Origin: an uncultured beta proteobacterium
GTDB taxonomy: Bacteria; Pseudomonadota; Gammaproteobacteria; Burkholderiales; Burkholderiaceae_E
Assembly: GCA_903934295.1 (NCBI GenBank)
Contig: CAIZNI010000071.1
Span: 1 to 64,000, forward strand
Direction: 5' to 3'
Length of the DNA stretch: 64,000 bases
The first letter of the stretch is position 1. Every line of letters starts with the position of its first letter. The notes beneath the pieces are model-generated. The model saw nothing but the letters and a program-made list of their open reading frames with translations, made no database searches and was not told the origin of the DNA. Positions 9,839 through 17,585 of this stretch are shown in pieces. A program made the translations under genes and the position numbers.

Positions 9839-11101
9839 TCAGCGCTTCATCGCGTTGCCGAAGGGCACCCACGACTTCCCGTCGAAGCGTTGCAGGCGCA
9901 GCGCGCCGTAGATCTCGTGGTCGGTGGGCGAGGTGCTCAACCCCACGCCCGGCAGCATCACCGGCGTGCTGAAGTCGTTCATCGCCAGCGCCTGGCGCAT
10001 CACGTTTTCGCGCGTGAGGTCGTCGCCGCAGCGCTTGAGGATGTCGGCCATGATCATCGCGCTCGAATAGCCGCTCACGTTGAGCGAATCGTTTGCGTCC
10101 AGTCCCGGCGCCCAGCGCTTCATGAACTCGAAGTAGTCCTTCATGCCCGCGTCGTCGCGCCACTGCGGATCCAACGGGTTCTTCTGGTTGGCCAGCGTGA
10201 TCGCGCCGATCGCGCGCTCCACGCCAGCCGGCTGCAGGATCGCGGCGATCGACGAGGCGCCCACCGGCAGGTATATCTGCGGCTTCCAGCCGAGTTCGGC
10301 GGCGCGCCGGATCGCCTGCGAGGTGAACTTGCCGTTGGCGAAATTCATGAAGACAGTCGCCCCGGAGGTCTTGAGCTGCAGCACCTGCGAATCGATCGTC
10401 GGGTCGGTCACCTCGTAGCTCGCTTCGGCGACGATCAGCGTGCGCGCGCGCTCGCCCAGTACGTCGCGCAGCCCGCTCATGTAGTCGCGCCCGAAGTCGT
10501 CGTTCTGCGCCAGCACCGCGATCCGGGGCTCGGCGACGGTGGCCAGCATGTGCCGGGTGTAGAGCCGTGCCTCGGTGTTGTACGAGGCCATGCCCGACAG
10601 CGTCCACGGGTTGCTGCGCGGGTCGTTCCACTTGTTGGCGCCCGACATGATCAGCAGCTGCGGCACCTTGCGCGTATTCAGGTAGCGGTGGATGGCGGTG
10701 TTGGTCGGCGTGCCGATCGTCTGGAAGATCAGCAGCACCTCGTCGTTCTCGACCAGCCGGCGCGTCTGTTCGACGGTTTTCGCCGGGTTGTAGCCGTCGT
10801 CCAGCGACAGCAGCTTGATCCGGCGGCCGTTGATGCCACCGTCGGCATTGAGCTTCTCGAAATAGGCGTTGGCCGAGCGGCCCAGCACGCCGAGCATCGA
10901 CAGCGGCCCGGAGTAAGGCATGGTCTGACCGATCCGGATCTCGGTGTCGGAGGCACCCGGACCGTATTTTTTCTGGGCAATGGCGACGCGGGCAGACAGG
11001 CCGGCCGCCAGCGCACCGGCACCGCCCAGAAGGCGCTGGCCGAACCGGCGGCGTGGCGGGTTCGTGCCGGGCGTGCGACGGGGGGCGGTCGAGTCAGTCA
11101 T
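9839..11101 (-). CDS. Branched-chain amino-acid-type ABC transporter substrate-binding protein
   Basis: Periplasmic binding protein of the Peripla_BP_6 (LivJ-like) family. The N-terminus carries a twin-arginine-like leader (PPRRRFGQRLLGG, hydrophobic core, then AIAQ). The mature part starts with EIRIGQTMPYSGPLSMLG and has INGRRIKLLSLDDGYNPAKTVE and IFQTIGTPTNTAI, typical of the fold. 420 residues. Start ATG at 11101 lies inside the last codons of the enolase-like gene (8-bp overlap), so the two are translationally coupled. No permease or ATPase gene is nearby, so this is an orphan binding protein; the ligand is unknown. Confidence 0.88.
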   Translation of the reverse strand: MTDSTAPRRTPGTNPPRRRFGQRLLGGAGALAAGLSARVAIAQKKYGPGASDTEIRIGQTMPYSGPLSMLGVLGRSANAYFEKLNADGGINGRRIKLLSLDDGYNPAKTVEQTRRLVENDEVLLIFQTIGTPTNTAIHRYLNTRKVPQLLIMSGANKWNDPRSNPWTLSGMASYNTEARLYTRHMLATVAEPRIAVLAQNDDFGRDYMSGLRDVLGERARTLIVAEASYEVTDPTIDSQVLQLKTSGATVFMNFANGKFTSQAIRRAAELGWKPQIYLPVGASSIAAILQPAGVERAIGAITLANQKNPLDPQWRDDAGMKDYFEFMKRWAPGLDANDSLNVSGYSSAMIMADILKRCGDDLTRENVMRQALAMNDFSTPVMLPGVGLSTSPTDHEIYGALRLQRFDGKSWVPFGNAMKR

Positions 11102-12401
11102 GGGCAAGGCTCCAGTGGGCAAGCGGGGCGGGCAGTCCGGCGAAACGGGCGCCGGCACCGAGTGTCTCCTCGATGCGCAGACACTCGTTCCATTTGGCCA
11201 TCCGTTCGGAACGGGCGAACGAGCCGACCTTGAGCTGACCGGCGTTCCAGCCGATCGCCAGGTGGGCGATCGTCACATCTTCGGTCTCGCCGGAGCGCGC
11301 TGACACCACCGTCGCCCAGCCGGCCCGGCGCGCCGCCTGCATCGCGGCCAGGGTTTCACTGACGGTGCCGGCCTGGTTGAACTTGATCAGCGCGCAGTTG
11401 CAGGCGGGCAGTGCCGCCGCGGCACCGATCCGCGCCGCGTCGGTCACCAGATAGTCGTCGCCGATGATCTGCAGGCGTGTGCCGAAGCGGCGGGTGAATT
11501 CGACGAGTCCGGCTTCATCGTCCTCGGCCAGCGGGTCCTCGATCGAGGCGATCGGGTAGGCGTCGATCCAACTGCCCAGCAGATCGATCATGCCCGCGGT
11601 GTCCAGTTCGCGCGCTTCCAGACCCAGCCGGTATCGCCCGCCGGCACCGAACTCCGAGGCGGCGATGTCCAGCGACAGCGCCATGTCCCGGCCGGCGTGC
11701 AGCCCGGCGTGTCCGATCGCCGTCACCAGTTTCTCCAGGGCCTCCTCGTTGGTGGCGAACACCGGCCACCAGCCACCCTCGTCGGCCACGCCCTGGCGCC
11801 GGCCGGCGGCCTGCATCAGCGCGCCGGCGGCGGCGTAGACCTCGGCGGTCATTTCCATGGCCTGGGCGAAGGAGGTCGCGCCGACCGGCATCACCATGAA
11901 ATCCTGGACATCGACCCGGCGCCCGGCGTGCGCGCCGCCGCCGAAGATCTGGATCTCGGGCATGGGCAAGGTGACCGCCGCCTCGCCTGCCAGGTGGCGC
12001 CACAGCGGCAGCCGGCGCGACGCGGCGCCCGCGTGCAGCACCGCCAGGCTCACCGCCACCAGGGCGTTGCCGCCCAGGCGCGATTTGTCGGGGGTGCCGT
12101 CGAGCGCGATCAGCGCGGCGTCGATCGCGCTCTGGTCGAGTGCGTCGTGGCCGGACAGGTGGCGGGCGATCTCGCCCTGCACACCGGCCACCGCGCGCGT
12201 GACATCCAGGCCACCCAGGCGCGACCCGCCGTCGCGCAGTTCGATGGCTTCGCGCGATCCGCGCGAGGCGCCGGCCGGCGCGATGCCGCGTCCGGTGCTG
12301 CCATTGGCCAGGGTGATCTCGGCTTCCAGCGTCGGGCGGCCGCGGGAGTCCCAGATGCGCCGGGCTTGCAGCGATCGGATGCGGGTGTCGGAAGCGGTCA
12401 T
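11094..12401 (-). CDS. Diverged enolase paralogue (enolase family)
   Basis: Enolase normally converts 2-phosphoglycerate to phosphoenolpyruvate. The 435-residue protein aligns by eye along its length: ARRIWDSRGRPTLEAE, ELRDGG, ADEGGW, SIEDPLAEDDE, GDDYLVT, LIKFNQAGTVSET, SGETED, GQLKVGSFARSERMAKWNECLRIEE. Catalytic Glu of DEGG, the Lys of LIKFNQ, and the three Mg ligands (D in LSLDIAASEF, E in SIEDP, D in GDD) are kept. Several active-site loop positions differ from housekeeping enolase: PSGASTG is PAGASRG, the VDIQEFM Glu is Asp (VDVQDFM), and SHRSGE is SARSGE. That suggests a different substrate. Neighbours are a kinase, two dehydrogenases and a binding protein rather than pyrG or ftsB, which often flank the true eno. 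Confidence 0.85.
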   Translation of the reverse strand: MTASDTRIRSLQARRIWDSRGRPTLEAEITLANGSTGRGIAPAGASRGSREAIELRDGGSRLGGLDVTRAVAGVQGEIARHLSGHDALDQSAIDAALIALDGTPDKSRLGGNALVAVSLAVLHAGAASRRLPLWRHLAGEAAVTLPMPEIQIFGGGAHAGRRVDVQDFMVMPVGATSFAQAMEMTAEVYAAAGALMQAAGRRQGVADEGGWWPVFATNEEALEKLVTAIGHAGLHAGRDMALSLDIAASEFGAGGRYRLGLEARELDTAGMIDLLGSWIDAYPIASIEDPLAEDDEAGLVEFTRRFGTRLQIIGDDYLVTDAARIGAAAALPACNCALIKFNQAGTVSETLAAMQAARRAGWATVVSARSGETEDVTIAHLAIGWNAGQLKVGSFARSERMAKWNECLRIEETLGAGARFAGLPAPLAHWSLAHD

Positions 12402-12459
12402 CGGGGGCTGTCTTTCGAAGGGTCGGGCGGGTGGCGGGCGGGTGGCGAGCGGGTTGCGA

Positions 12460-12530
12460 TGATGCGGCGACGATTCGGCGACGATTCGGCGACGATTCGG
12501 CGATCAGCGGCCGATCAGCGGTCGATCAGC
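12460..12530. repeat. Two adjacent families of 11-bp tandem repeats
   Basis: CGATTCGGCGA is repeated three times without gaps (12471-12503). It runs straight into GATCAGCGGYC-type 11-mers (12502-12530, two and a half copies). The second set encodes the last residues of the kinase gene on the minus strand; the first set fills the gap before the enolase-like gene. Confidence 0.85.
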
Positions 12531-13531
12531 CCGCGCACCCAGGCCGCGCGCAGTTGCGCCATCGTGTCGGGCGGCGCGAGCAGCAGGGCCCGGGCGACGG
12601 CGCGAACCGGCTCGCGTTGCGCCGGTTCGGTCAGGTACTCGACCGGCGACTTGCCGTCGATGCGGGCCAGCAGCAGCCCGGCCAGCAGGCGGGCCGCGCG
12701 CCGTTCGAGCGCGGCCGGCGCTTCCCAGTCGATGCGCCGGCGGTAGCTGTCGAGCAGGTCGTCGAAGGCGGCGAGGAAGTCGGCGGCGCGCGTCGGCAGC
12801 CACGCGCACTTGAGCAGCAGGTGGTTGAGCACGAAAGCCAGGTCGAAGGCCGGGTCGCCATACCAGGCGCATTCGGCGTCCAGCAGGACCGGCCCCTGGC
12901 CGCCGCACAGGATGTTCTTGGGGCTGACGTCACCATGCACCAGCGCGATCCGGTGGCCGGCGGTGGTCTCGATCAGTGCGTGCAGCGCCGGTGCGCAATC
13001 GGGGTGTGCGAGCGCGGCGGCGCCCAGGTAGGGGTCCAGGCGCAGCGCGAAGAAGTTGTCGTCATTGGCGAAGGCGGCGGCCAGGTCGGCGCGGTGCGCG
13101 CTGGCGCAGTGGATGTCGGCCAGCATCGCGCCCACCCGGATCGCCACCGACCGGTCGACCCGCCCGGCCAGCAGTTCCCCTTTCCAGACCGGGTAGTCCC
13201 GCGGCTCGAGGTAGGCCATCGCGAAGGCCCGCGATTCGCGATCCTCGCCCAGCACGGTCGGCACCTCACCCGGGACGATGGCCGAGGCAGTGCGCAGCCA
13301 CGCGACCTCGGCGCTGTTGCGCTCGACCGGCGCGAACCACTGGGCGGCGACCTTGAGCTGCGCCAGCGCGGTCTTCACGCACACCGGCCCGGCGCGGGTG
13401 TGGGCCAGCACGATCAGCGACGAGACGCCGCCGGTCAGCGGCGTCAGGCCGGGGCTTTCATCGGGCTCGATCAGCCCCATCCGGCGCAGGGCGGCGGTGA
13501 GGTTCAGTGCGTCGGCGGCGCTCAGGCTCAT
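12515..13531 (-). CDS. APH/choline-kinase-fold phosphotransferase
   Basis: Small-molecule kinase of the aminoglycoside phosphotransferase fold. Brenner motif VHGDVSPKNIL (catalytic Asp in HGD) and metal-binding LLDAECAWYGDPAFD are intact. The N-lobe has LTGGVSSLIVLA and VCVKTAL, with the nucleotide-binding Lys. 338 residues from the ATG at 13531; a longer reading from 13582 adds 17 weak residues. It is oriented with the enolase-like and solute-binding genes (same strand, about 113 bp ahead of the former). Its role is inferred to be phosphorylation of the cluster's substrate; antibiotic resistance is less likely in this context. Confidence 0.82.
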   Translation of the reverse strand: MSLSAADALNLTAALRRMGLIEPDESPGLTPLTGGVSSLIVLAHTRAGPVCVKTALAQLKVAAQWFAPVERNSAEVAWLRTASAIVPGEVPTVLGEDRESRAFAMAYLEPRDYPVWKGELLAGRVDRSVAIRVGAMLADIHCASAHRADLAAAFANDDNFFALRLDPYLGAAALAHPDCAPALHALIETTAGHRIALVHGDVSPKNILCGGQGPVLLDAECAWYGDPAFDLAFVLNHLLLKCAWLPTRAADFLAAFDDLLDSYRRRIDWEAPAALERRAARLLAGLLLARIDGKSPVEYLTEPAQREPVRAVARALLLAPPDTMAQLRAAWVRGLIDR

Positions 13532-13645
13532 GGCGGCGGATTCTCCCACGGCGCCGTGGCGGACGCAGTCTGCTTCGGCCACAATGCGGATCCGCCGGGC
13601 CCGCCGACGGGCCGCCTCGACTCAACGATCACCGGAACTTTCTTC

Positions 13646-14614
13646 ATGACTTCCCCTCACCTGCTGGCGCTCGGCGATCCCGGGTCCAGGCACTTCAAAC
13701 TGCTCTCGAAACTGCCGCCCGGTACCTCGTGGGTCGCCACCCAGGACCCGGCGCAGGCGGCCGAGCACGCCGCGCGCGCCACCGCGATCCTGTGCGACAT
13801 GGGCCGCGCCAGCCTGCTCGAACCGGTCATCGCCCAGGCCGCGCAGCTGCGCTGGGTGCATTCGCTGTCGGCCGGCGTCGAGACGCTGATGTTCCCCGGC
13901 CTGGTCAGCCACCCGGCCACCCTCACCAACGGGCGCGGCATGTTCAAGCGCGCGCTGGCCGAGTTCGTGATCGCCGGCTGCCTGTTCTTCGCCAAGGACA
14001 TGCGCCGGCTGCGCGCCAGCCAGGCCAAGGGCCAGTGGGATCCCTTCTACATGCGCGAGCTGGCCGGGCGCACGCTGGCCATCGTCGGCTATGGCGAGAT
14101 CGGTCGCGCCAGCGCGGAACTGGCGCGCGCCTTCGGCATGCGGATCCTCGCCTACCGGCGCCGCCCCGAACTGTCGCGCGACGATCCGCTGGTCGATCGC
14201 GTCTACGGTCACGGCGAACTCGCCGACATGGTCGCGCAGGCCGACTACCTGTGCTGCGCCGCGCCCGATGCACCCGGTGCCGCCGGCCTGATCGGCGCGG
14301 CCGAGTTCGCGGTGATGAAGCCCGATCTGGTGATCATCAATGTCGGTCGCGGTCCCACCATCGTCGAGAGCGAACTCGTGGCGGCGCTGGCCGGCGGCCG
14401 CATCCGCGGCGCGGCGCTCGATGTCTTCGACACCGAGCCGCTGCCCGCCGGCCATGCGCTGTACGGCCTGGACAACGTGCTGCTCTCGCCGCACTGCGCC
14501 GACCGCGTCGAGGGCTGGCTCGAAACCGCGATGACCGTCTTCCTCGAGAACCATGCCCGTTTCATTGCCGGCGAGCCGCTGGTGAACGTGGTCGACAAGC
14601 AGGCGGGCTACTGA
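13646..14614 (+). CDS. D-2-hydroxyacid dehydrogenase family protein
   Basis: NAD(P)-dependent oxidoreductase of the D-isomer 2-hydroxyacid dehydrogenase family. Rossmann motif GYGEIG is in TLAIVGYGEIGRASAEL. Catalytic Arg is in NVGRG, Glu in DVFDTEPLP and His in SPHCADR. 322 residues, ATG at 13646. It is divergent from the kinase gene and overlaps the next SDR gene by one base (TGATG), forming a two-gene unit. The substrate is not known; position opposite a kinase and enolase-like enzyme suggests use of a 2-hydroxy or 2-oxo acid. Confidence 0.88.
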   Translation: MTSPHLLALGDPGSRHFKLLSKLPPGTSWVATQDPAQAAEHAARATAILCDMGRASLLEPVIAQAAQLRWVHSLSAGVETLMFPGLVSHPATLTNGRGMFKRALAEFVIAGCLFFAKDMRRLRASQAKGQWDPFYMRELAGRTLAIVGYGEIGRASAELARAFGMRILAYRRRPELSRDDPLVDRVYGHGELADMVAQADYLCCAAPDAPGAAGLIGAAEFAVMKPDLVIINVGRGPTIVESELVAALAGGRIRGAALDVFDTEPLPAGHALYGLDNVLLSPHCADRVEGWLETAMTVFLENHARFIAGEPLVNVVDKQAGY

Positions 14615-15444
14615 TGAGCGCCGCCACTTCCGCCGTCGGTGCCCCGGGAGCCGCGCAGCCTGCGGCGACGCTGGCCGGCATGACCGCACTCGTCACCGGC
14701 GCCAGTCGCGGCATCGGCCGCGCAATCGCGCACTCGCTGGCCGGGCAGGGCGCCAACCTGTGCCTGATGGCCACCGATGCCGCCCGCCTGGCCGAGGTCG
14801 AGAGCTCGCTGGCCGGACTGCCTGGACGGTGCCTGAGCCTCGCGCTGGACGTCACCGACCGCGCCGCCTGTCGCGAGGCGGTGGCCCGGGCCAGCGCCGA
14901 GTTCGGGCGGATCGACATCCTGGTCAACAACGCCGGCATCCATCACGCGGGGTCGTTCCTGTCGCACGAGCCCGAGGACTTTCAGCGCCTGCTCGATGTG
15001 AACCTGTTCGGCGTCATCCACATGACCCAGGCGGTGCTGCCGGGCATGATCGAACGCGGCTACGGGCGCATCGTCAACATCGCCTCGACGGCCGGCAAAT
15101 GGGGCTCGCGCAACCAGGCCGGCTACAACGTGAGCAAGCATGCGGTGGTCGGGCTGACCCGCTGCGTGGCGCTCGAGACGGCCGCGCAGGGCGTGACGGT
15201 CAATGCGATCTGCCCCGGCTTCGTCGACACCGACATGATGGGCAGCTTCCGGCGCGATCAGGCGGCCCGCGGCGTCGCCGACCCGGCCGCGGCGATCGAG
15301 GCGATGCTGGCGGCACGCGTGCCGATCGGGCGCGCGCTGCGCACCGACGAGATCGCCGGTCTGGCGCTCTATCTGGCCTCGCCGCAGTCCAGCGGCATGA
15401 CCGGGCAGTCGATCATCATCGACGGCGGGATGCTCACCGCCTGA
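14614..15444 (+). CDS. Short-chain dehydrogenase/reductase (3-hydroxybutyrate-dehydrogenase-like)
   Basis: Classical SDR: cofactor loop TGASRGIG, structural NNAG, catalytic Ser in NIASTAGKWG, Tyr and Lys in YNVSKHA, then PGFVDTDM, and a C-terminal GMTGQSIIIDGGM. The long loop between PGFVDTDM and RALRTDEIA resembles 3-hydroxybutyrate dehydrogenases. 276 residues, with about 20 extra Ala-rich residues at the N-terminus, so a later start (MTALVTGAS) cannot be excluded. It is translationally coupled to the hydroxyacid dehydrogenase. Confidence 0.88.
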   Translation: MSAATSAVGAPGAAQPAATLAGMTALVTGASRGIGRAIAHSLAGQGANLCLMATDAARLAEVESSLAGLPGRCLSLALDVTDRAACREAVARASAEFGRIDILVNNAGIHHAGSFLSHEPEDFQRLLDVNLFGVIHMTQAVLPGMIERGYGRIVNIASTAGKWGSRNQAGYNVSKHAVVGLTRCVALETAAQGVTVNAICPGFVDTDMMGSFRRDQAARGVADPAAAIEAMLAARVPIGRALRTDEIAGLALYLASPQSSGMTGQSIIIDGGMLTA

Positions 15445-15519
15445 GGCGCGCCGTGGCCGGTCCGCGCGCGGCGCGGCTGTCCTCCCGGCGCCCCGCCGTG
15501 TCCCCGGCTAACGCCCGCC

Positions 15520-16434
15520 CTACAGAACCCCGAGCCAGAACGGCAGCGCGATCATCGACGCCAGGGTGGACACGCTGATCATGAACGCCACCAGCCGTCC
15601 GTCACCGCCCATCCGGCTGGCCAGCACATAGGCCGCCGGCGAGGTCGGCATCGAGGCGAACATCACCACGATGGTGGTGGCCAGCGGCGCCAGTCCCAGC
15701 GCGCGCGCCGCCAGCAGGGCGGTCAGCGGCATGGCGACCAGCTTGCCCAGCGTGAACCAGGTGGTGAGCCGGCGCGCGCTGCGGGCCAGCGCCGGGTCGG
15801 CCCCCGGCTCGCGCTCCAGGCGCAGGCCGGCGCCCACGCACAGCAGCCCCAGACCCAGCGCGGCCTGACCGAGCCGCTGCAGGGTGGCGTCCACCGGCTC
15901 GGGCATCTTCAGTCCGGTGGCCTGCACGAGCAGCCCGCCGACGGTGGCCAGTACCAGCGGGTTGCGCGCCAGGGCCTTCCAGACGCTGCCCCCGCCGTGG
16001 CGCGCCAGTGGATAGACCGCTGCGATGTTGGCGATCGGCACGATGAAGCCCACGATCAGTGCCGCCAGCCCGAGCCCCGGGGCCTCGCCGATCCGCGCGG
16101 CCAGCGACAGGGTGATGTAGGAGTTGAACCGGAAGCCGCACTGCGCCCCCGAGGCGAACTGCCGGGCGTCGGGCCCGAGCAGGTGGCGGGCGCTGTAGCT
16201 GATCGCGATGCCGGCGCCGAGCGCGCAGTAGGCCACCGCGATCATCGGCCCGGCCTGGGTGAGCGACAGGTTGGCACGGCTGATCGACCCGAACAGCAGC
16301 GCCGGAAACAGCACGAAGTAGACCAGCGTCTCGGCCCCCTCCCAGAACCGTTCCGGCAGACGCACGAACCGGTTGAGCAACCAGCCGATGGCGATCAGGG
16401 CAAGGTCGGGGAACAGGAGCGAGGCGATGTGCAT
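15520..16434 (-). CDS. AEC (auxin efflux carrier) family transporter
   Basis: Integral membrane protein of 304 residues with about ten hydrophobic helices, the usual layout for AEC permeases such as MdcF-like malonate or organic-acid carriers. Seen: N-terminal LLFPDLALIAIGWLLNRF, a GFRFNSYITLSLA segment between the halves, and a C-terminal FASMPTSPAAYVLASRMGGD typical of the family. ATG at 16434. It is convergent with the SDR gene and divergent from xerD (70-bp gap). Transport of an acid used by the neighbouring dehydrogenases is possible but unproven. Confidence 0.87.
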   Translation of the reverse strand: MHIASLLFPDLALIAIGWLLNRFVRLPERFWEGAETLVYFVLFPALLFGSISRANLSLTQAGPMIAVAYCALGAGIAISYSARHLLGPDARQFASGAQCGFRFNSYITLSLAARIGEAPGLGLAALIVGFIVPIANIAAVYPLARHGGGSVWKALARNPLVLATVGGLLVQATGLKMPEPVDATLQRLGQAALGLGLLCVGAGLRLEREPGADPALARSARRLTTWFTLGKLVAMPLTALLAARALGLAPLATTIVVMFASMPTSPAAYVLASRMGGDGRLVAFMISVSTLASMIALPFWLGVL

Positions 16435-16504
16435 GGGTGGGTGCCGGCGGCTCGCCAGTGTAGTGGCTGGCGCGATCGGGCAAAATCGGGACGCGAACAA
16501 ACCG

Positions 16505-17530
16505 ATGAAACCGAAACCGCCCACCGCTGCGCCCGCCGCCCTTCCCGACGCCGGGCCCGGACCCGACCTCGAGCCGGACCTCGAGCCGGACCTCGAGCCC
16601 GATCCCGAGCCCGAGCCCGAGCCCGAGCCCGCCCTGCCGGCGCCCGATGCCCAGGCCATCGAGGCCTTCTGCGAGGCGCTGCTGCTGGAGGACGGGTTGT
16701 CGTCGAACACGCTGGCCGCCTACCGGCGCGATCTGCAGGGTCTGTCGCGATGGCTGGCGCGTGCCGGCGGGCTGTCGCTCGCGCAGGCGACCACCGCCGA
16801 TCTGCAGGCCTACATCGCATACCGCTATCCCGACTCCCGGGCCAGCAGTGGTAACCGCCGGCTGACGGTGTTCCGGCGCTTCTATCGCTATCGGATCCGT
16901 CAGGCCCAGCGTGCCGATGACCCGACGCTGCCGGTGCAGGCGGCGCGCCAGCCCTTGCGGTTTCCGAAGACGCTGTCCGAGAGTCAGGTCGAGGCGCTGC
17001 TGCGGGCGCCCGATCCGGCGACGCCGACCGGCCTGCGCGACCGGGCAATGCTCGAGACGCTGTACGCCAGCGGGCTGCGGGTGAGCGAGCTGGTGGGCCT
17101 GACCGGCATGCAGGTCGGCCTGAACGAGGGGGTGGTCCGGGTGGTCGGCAAGGGCGACAAGGAGCGCCTGGTGCCGCTGGGCCAGGAGGCCCAGCACTGG
17201 ATCGTGCGCTACCTGAACGAGGCGCGTGTCGCGCTGCTCAAGGGACGCGCCAGCGATGCCCTGTTCGTCACCCGGCTGGGCGGCCCGATGACCCGCCAGA
17301 TGTTCTGGAAGCTGATCAAGGCGCATGCCCGGGCCGCCGGCATCGTGGCACCGCTGTCGCCGCACACGCTGCGCCACGCCTTCGCCACCCACCTGCTCAA
17401 TCATGGCGCCGACCTGCGCGTGGTGCAGCTGCTGCTCGGACACGCCGACATCTCCACCACCCAGATCTACACCCACGTCGCCCGCGAGCGTCTCAAGCAG
17501 CTGCACGCCCGGCATCACCCGCGCGGCTGA
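16505..17530 (+). CDS. xerD: Site-specific tyrosine recombinase XerD
   Basis: XerD with XerC resolves chromosome dimers at dif during division. N-terminal SAM-like domain (AFCEALLLEDGLSSNTLAAY), then catalytic domain with Arg in ASGLRVSEL, Lys in GKGDKER, HTLRHAFATHLL (H-x-x-R), LLGHADISTTQIYTH (H and the nucleophilic Tyr). 341 residues, longer than the about 300 of E. coli XerD because of an unusual acidic Pro-rich N-terminus (three PDLE-type units, then PEPE) before the first domain. The ATG at 16505 is the only upstream ATG in frame near this point. XerC would share these motifs, but SAYRRDL/RFYRYR features favour XerD. Confidence 0.9.
   Translation: MKPKPPTAAPAALPDAGPGPDLEPDLEPDLEPDPEPEPEPEPALPAPDAQAIEAFCEALLLEDGLSSNTLAAYRRDLQGLSRWLARAGGLSLAQATTADLQAYIAYRYPDSRASSGNRRLTVFRRFYRYRIRQAQRADDPTLPVQAARQPLRFPKTLSESQVEALLRAPDPATPTGLRDRAMLETLYASGLRVSELVGLTGMQVGLNEGVVRVVGKGDKERLVPLGQEAQHWIVRYLNEARVALLKGRASDALFVTRLGGPMTRQMFWKLIKAHARAAGIVAPLSPHTLRHAFATHLLNHGADLRVVQLLLGHADISTTQIYTHVARERLKQLHARHHPRG
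16559..16633 (+). repeat. In-frame acidic-proline coding repeat in xerD
   Basis: A 12-bp unit of the type GACCTCGAGCCG recurs three times and then degenerates into GAGCCC hexamers. It codes for Pro-Asp-Leu-Glu repeats followed by Pro-Glu repeats in the XerD N-terminal tail. All copies keep the frame. Confidence 0.8.
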
Positions 17531-17549
17531 GCGCGCACCGGCGCCGCGC

Positions 17550-17555
17550 TATAAA
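17550..17555 (+). promoter_or_regulatory. Candidate -10 element before the ketopantoate-reductase-like gene
   Basis: TATAAA stands out in the otherwise GC-rich 55-bp gap after xerD, 31 bases upstream of the ATG. A convincing -35 at 16-18 bp was not seen. Confidence 0.35.
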
Positions 17556-17585
17556 CTCGCGCCTTTCGGGCGCAAAGGCGGCGGC

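Noticed and set aside
11094-12401. Housekeeping enolase
   Set aside because: Active-site loop residues differ and the usual eno neighbours are missing; kept as a diverged paralogue.
12515-13531. Aminoglycoside resistance kinase
   Set aside because: APH-fold motifs are shared by many metabolic kinases, and the gene context is metabolic.
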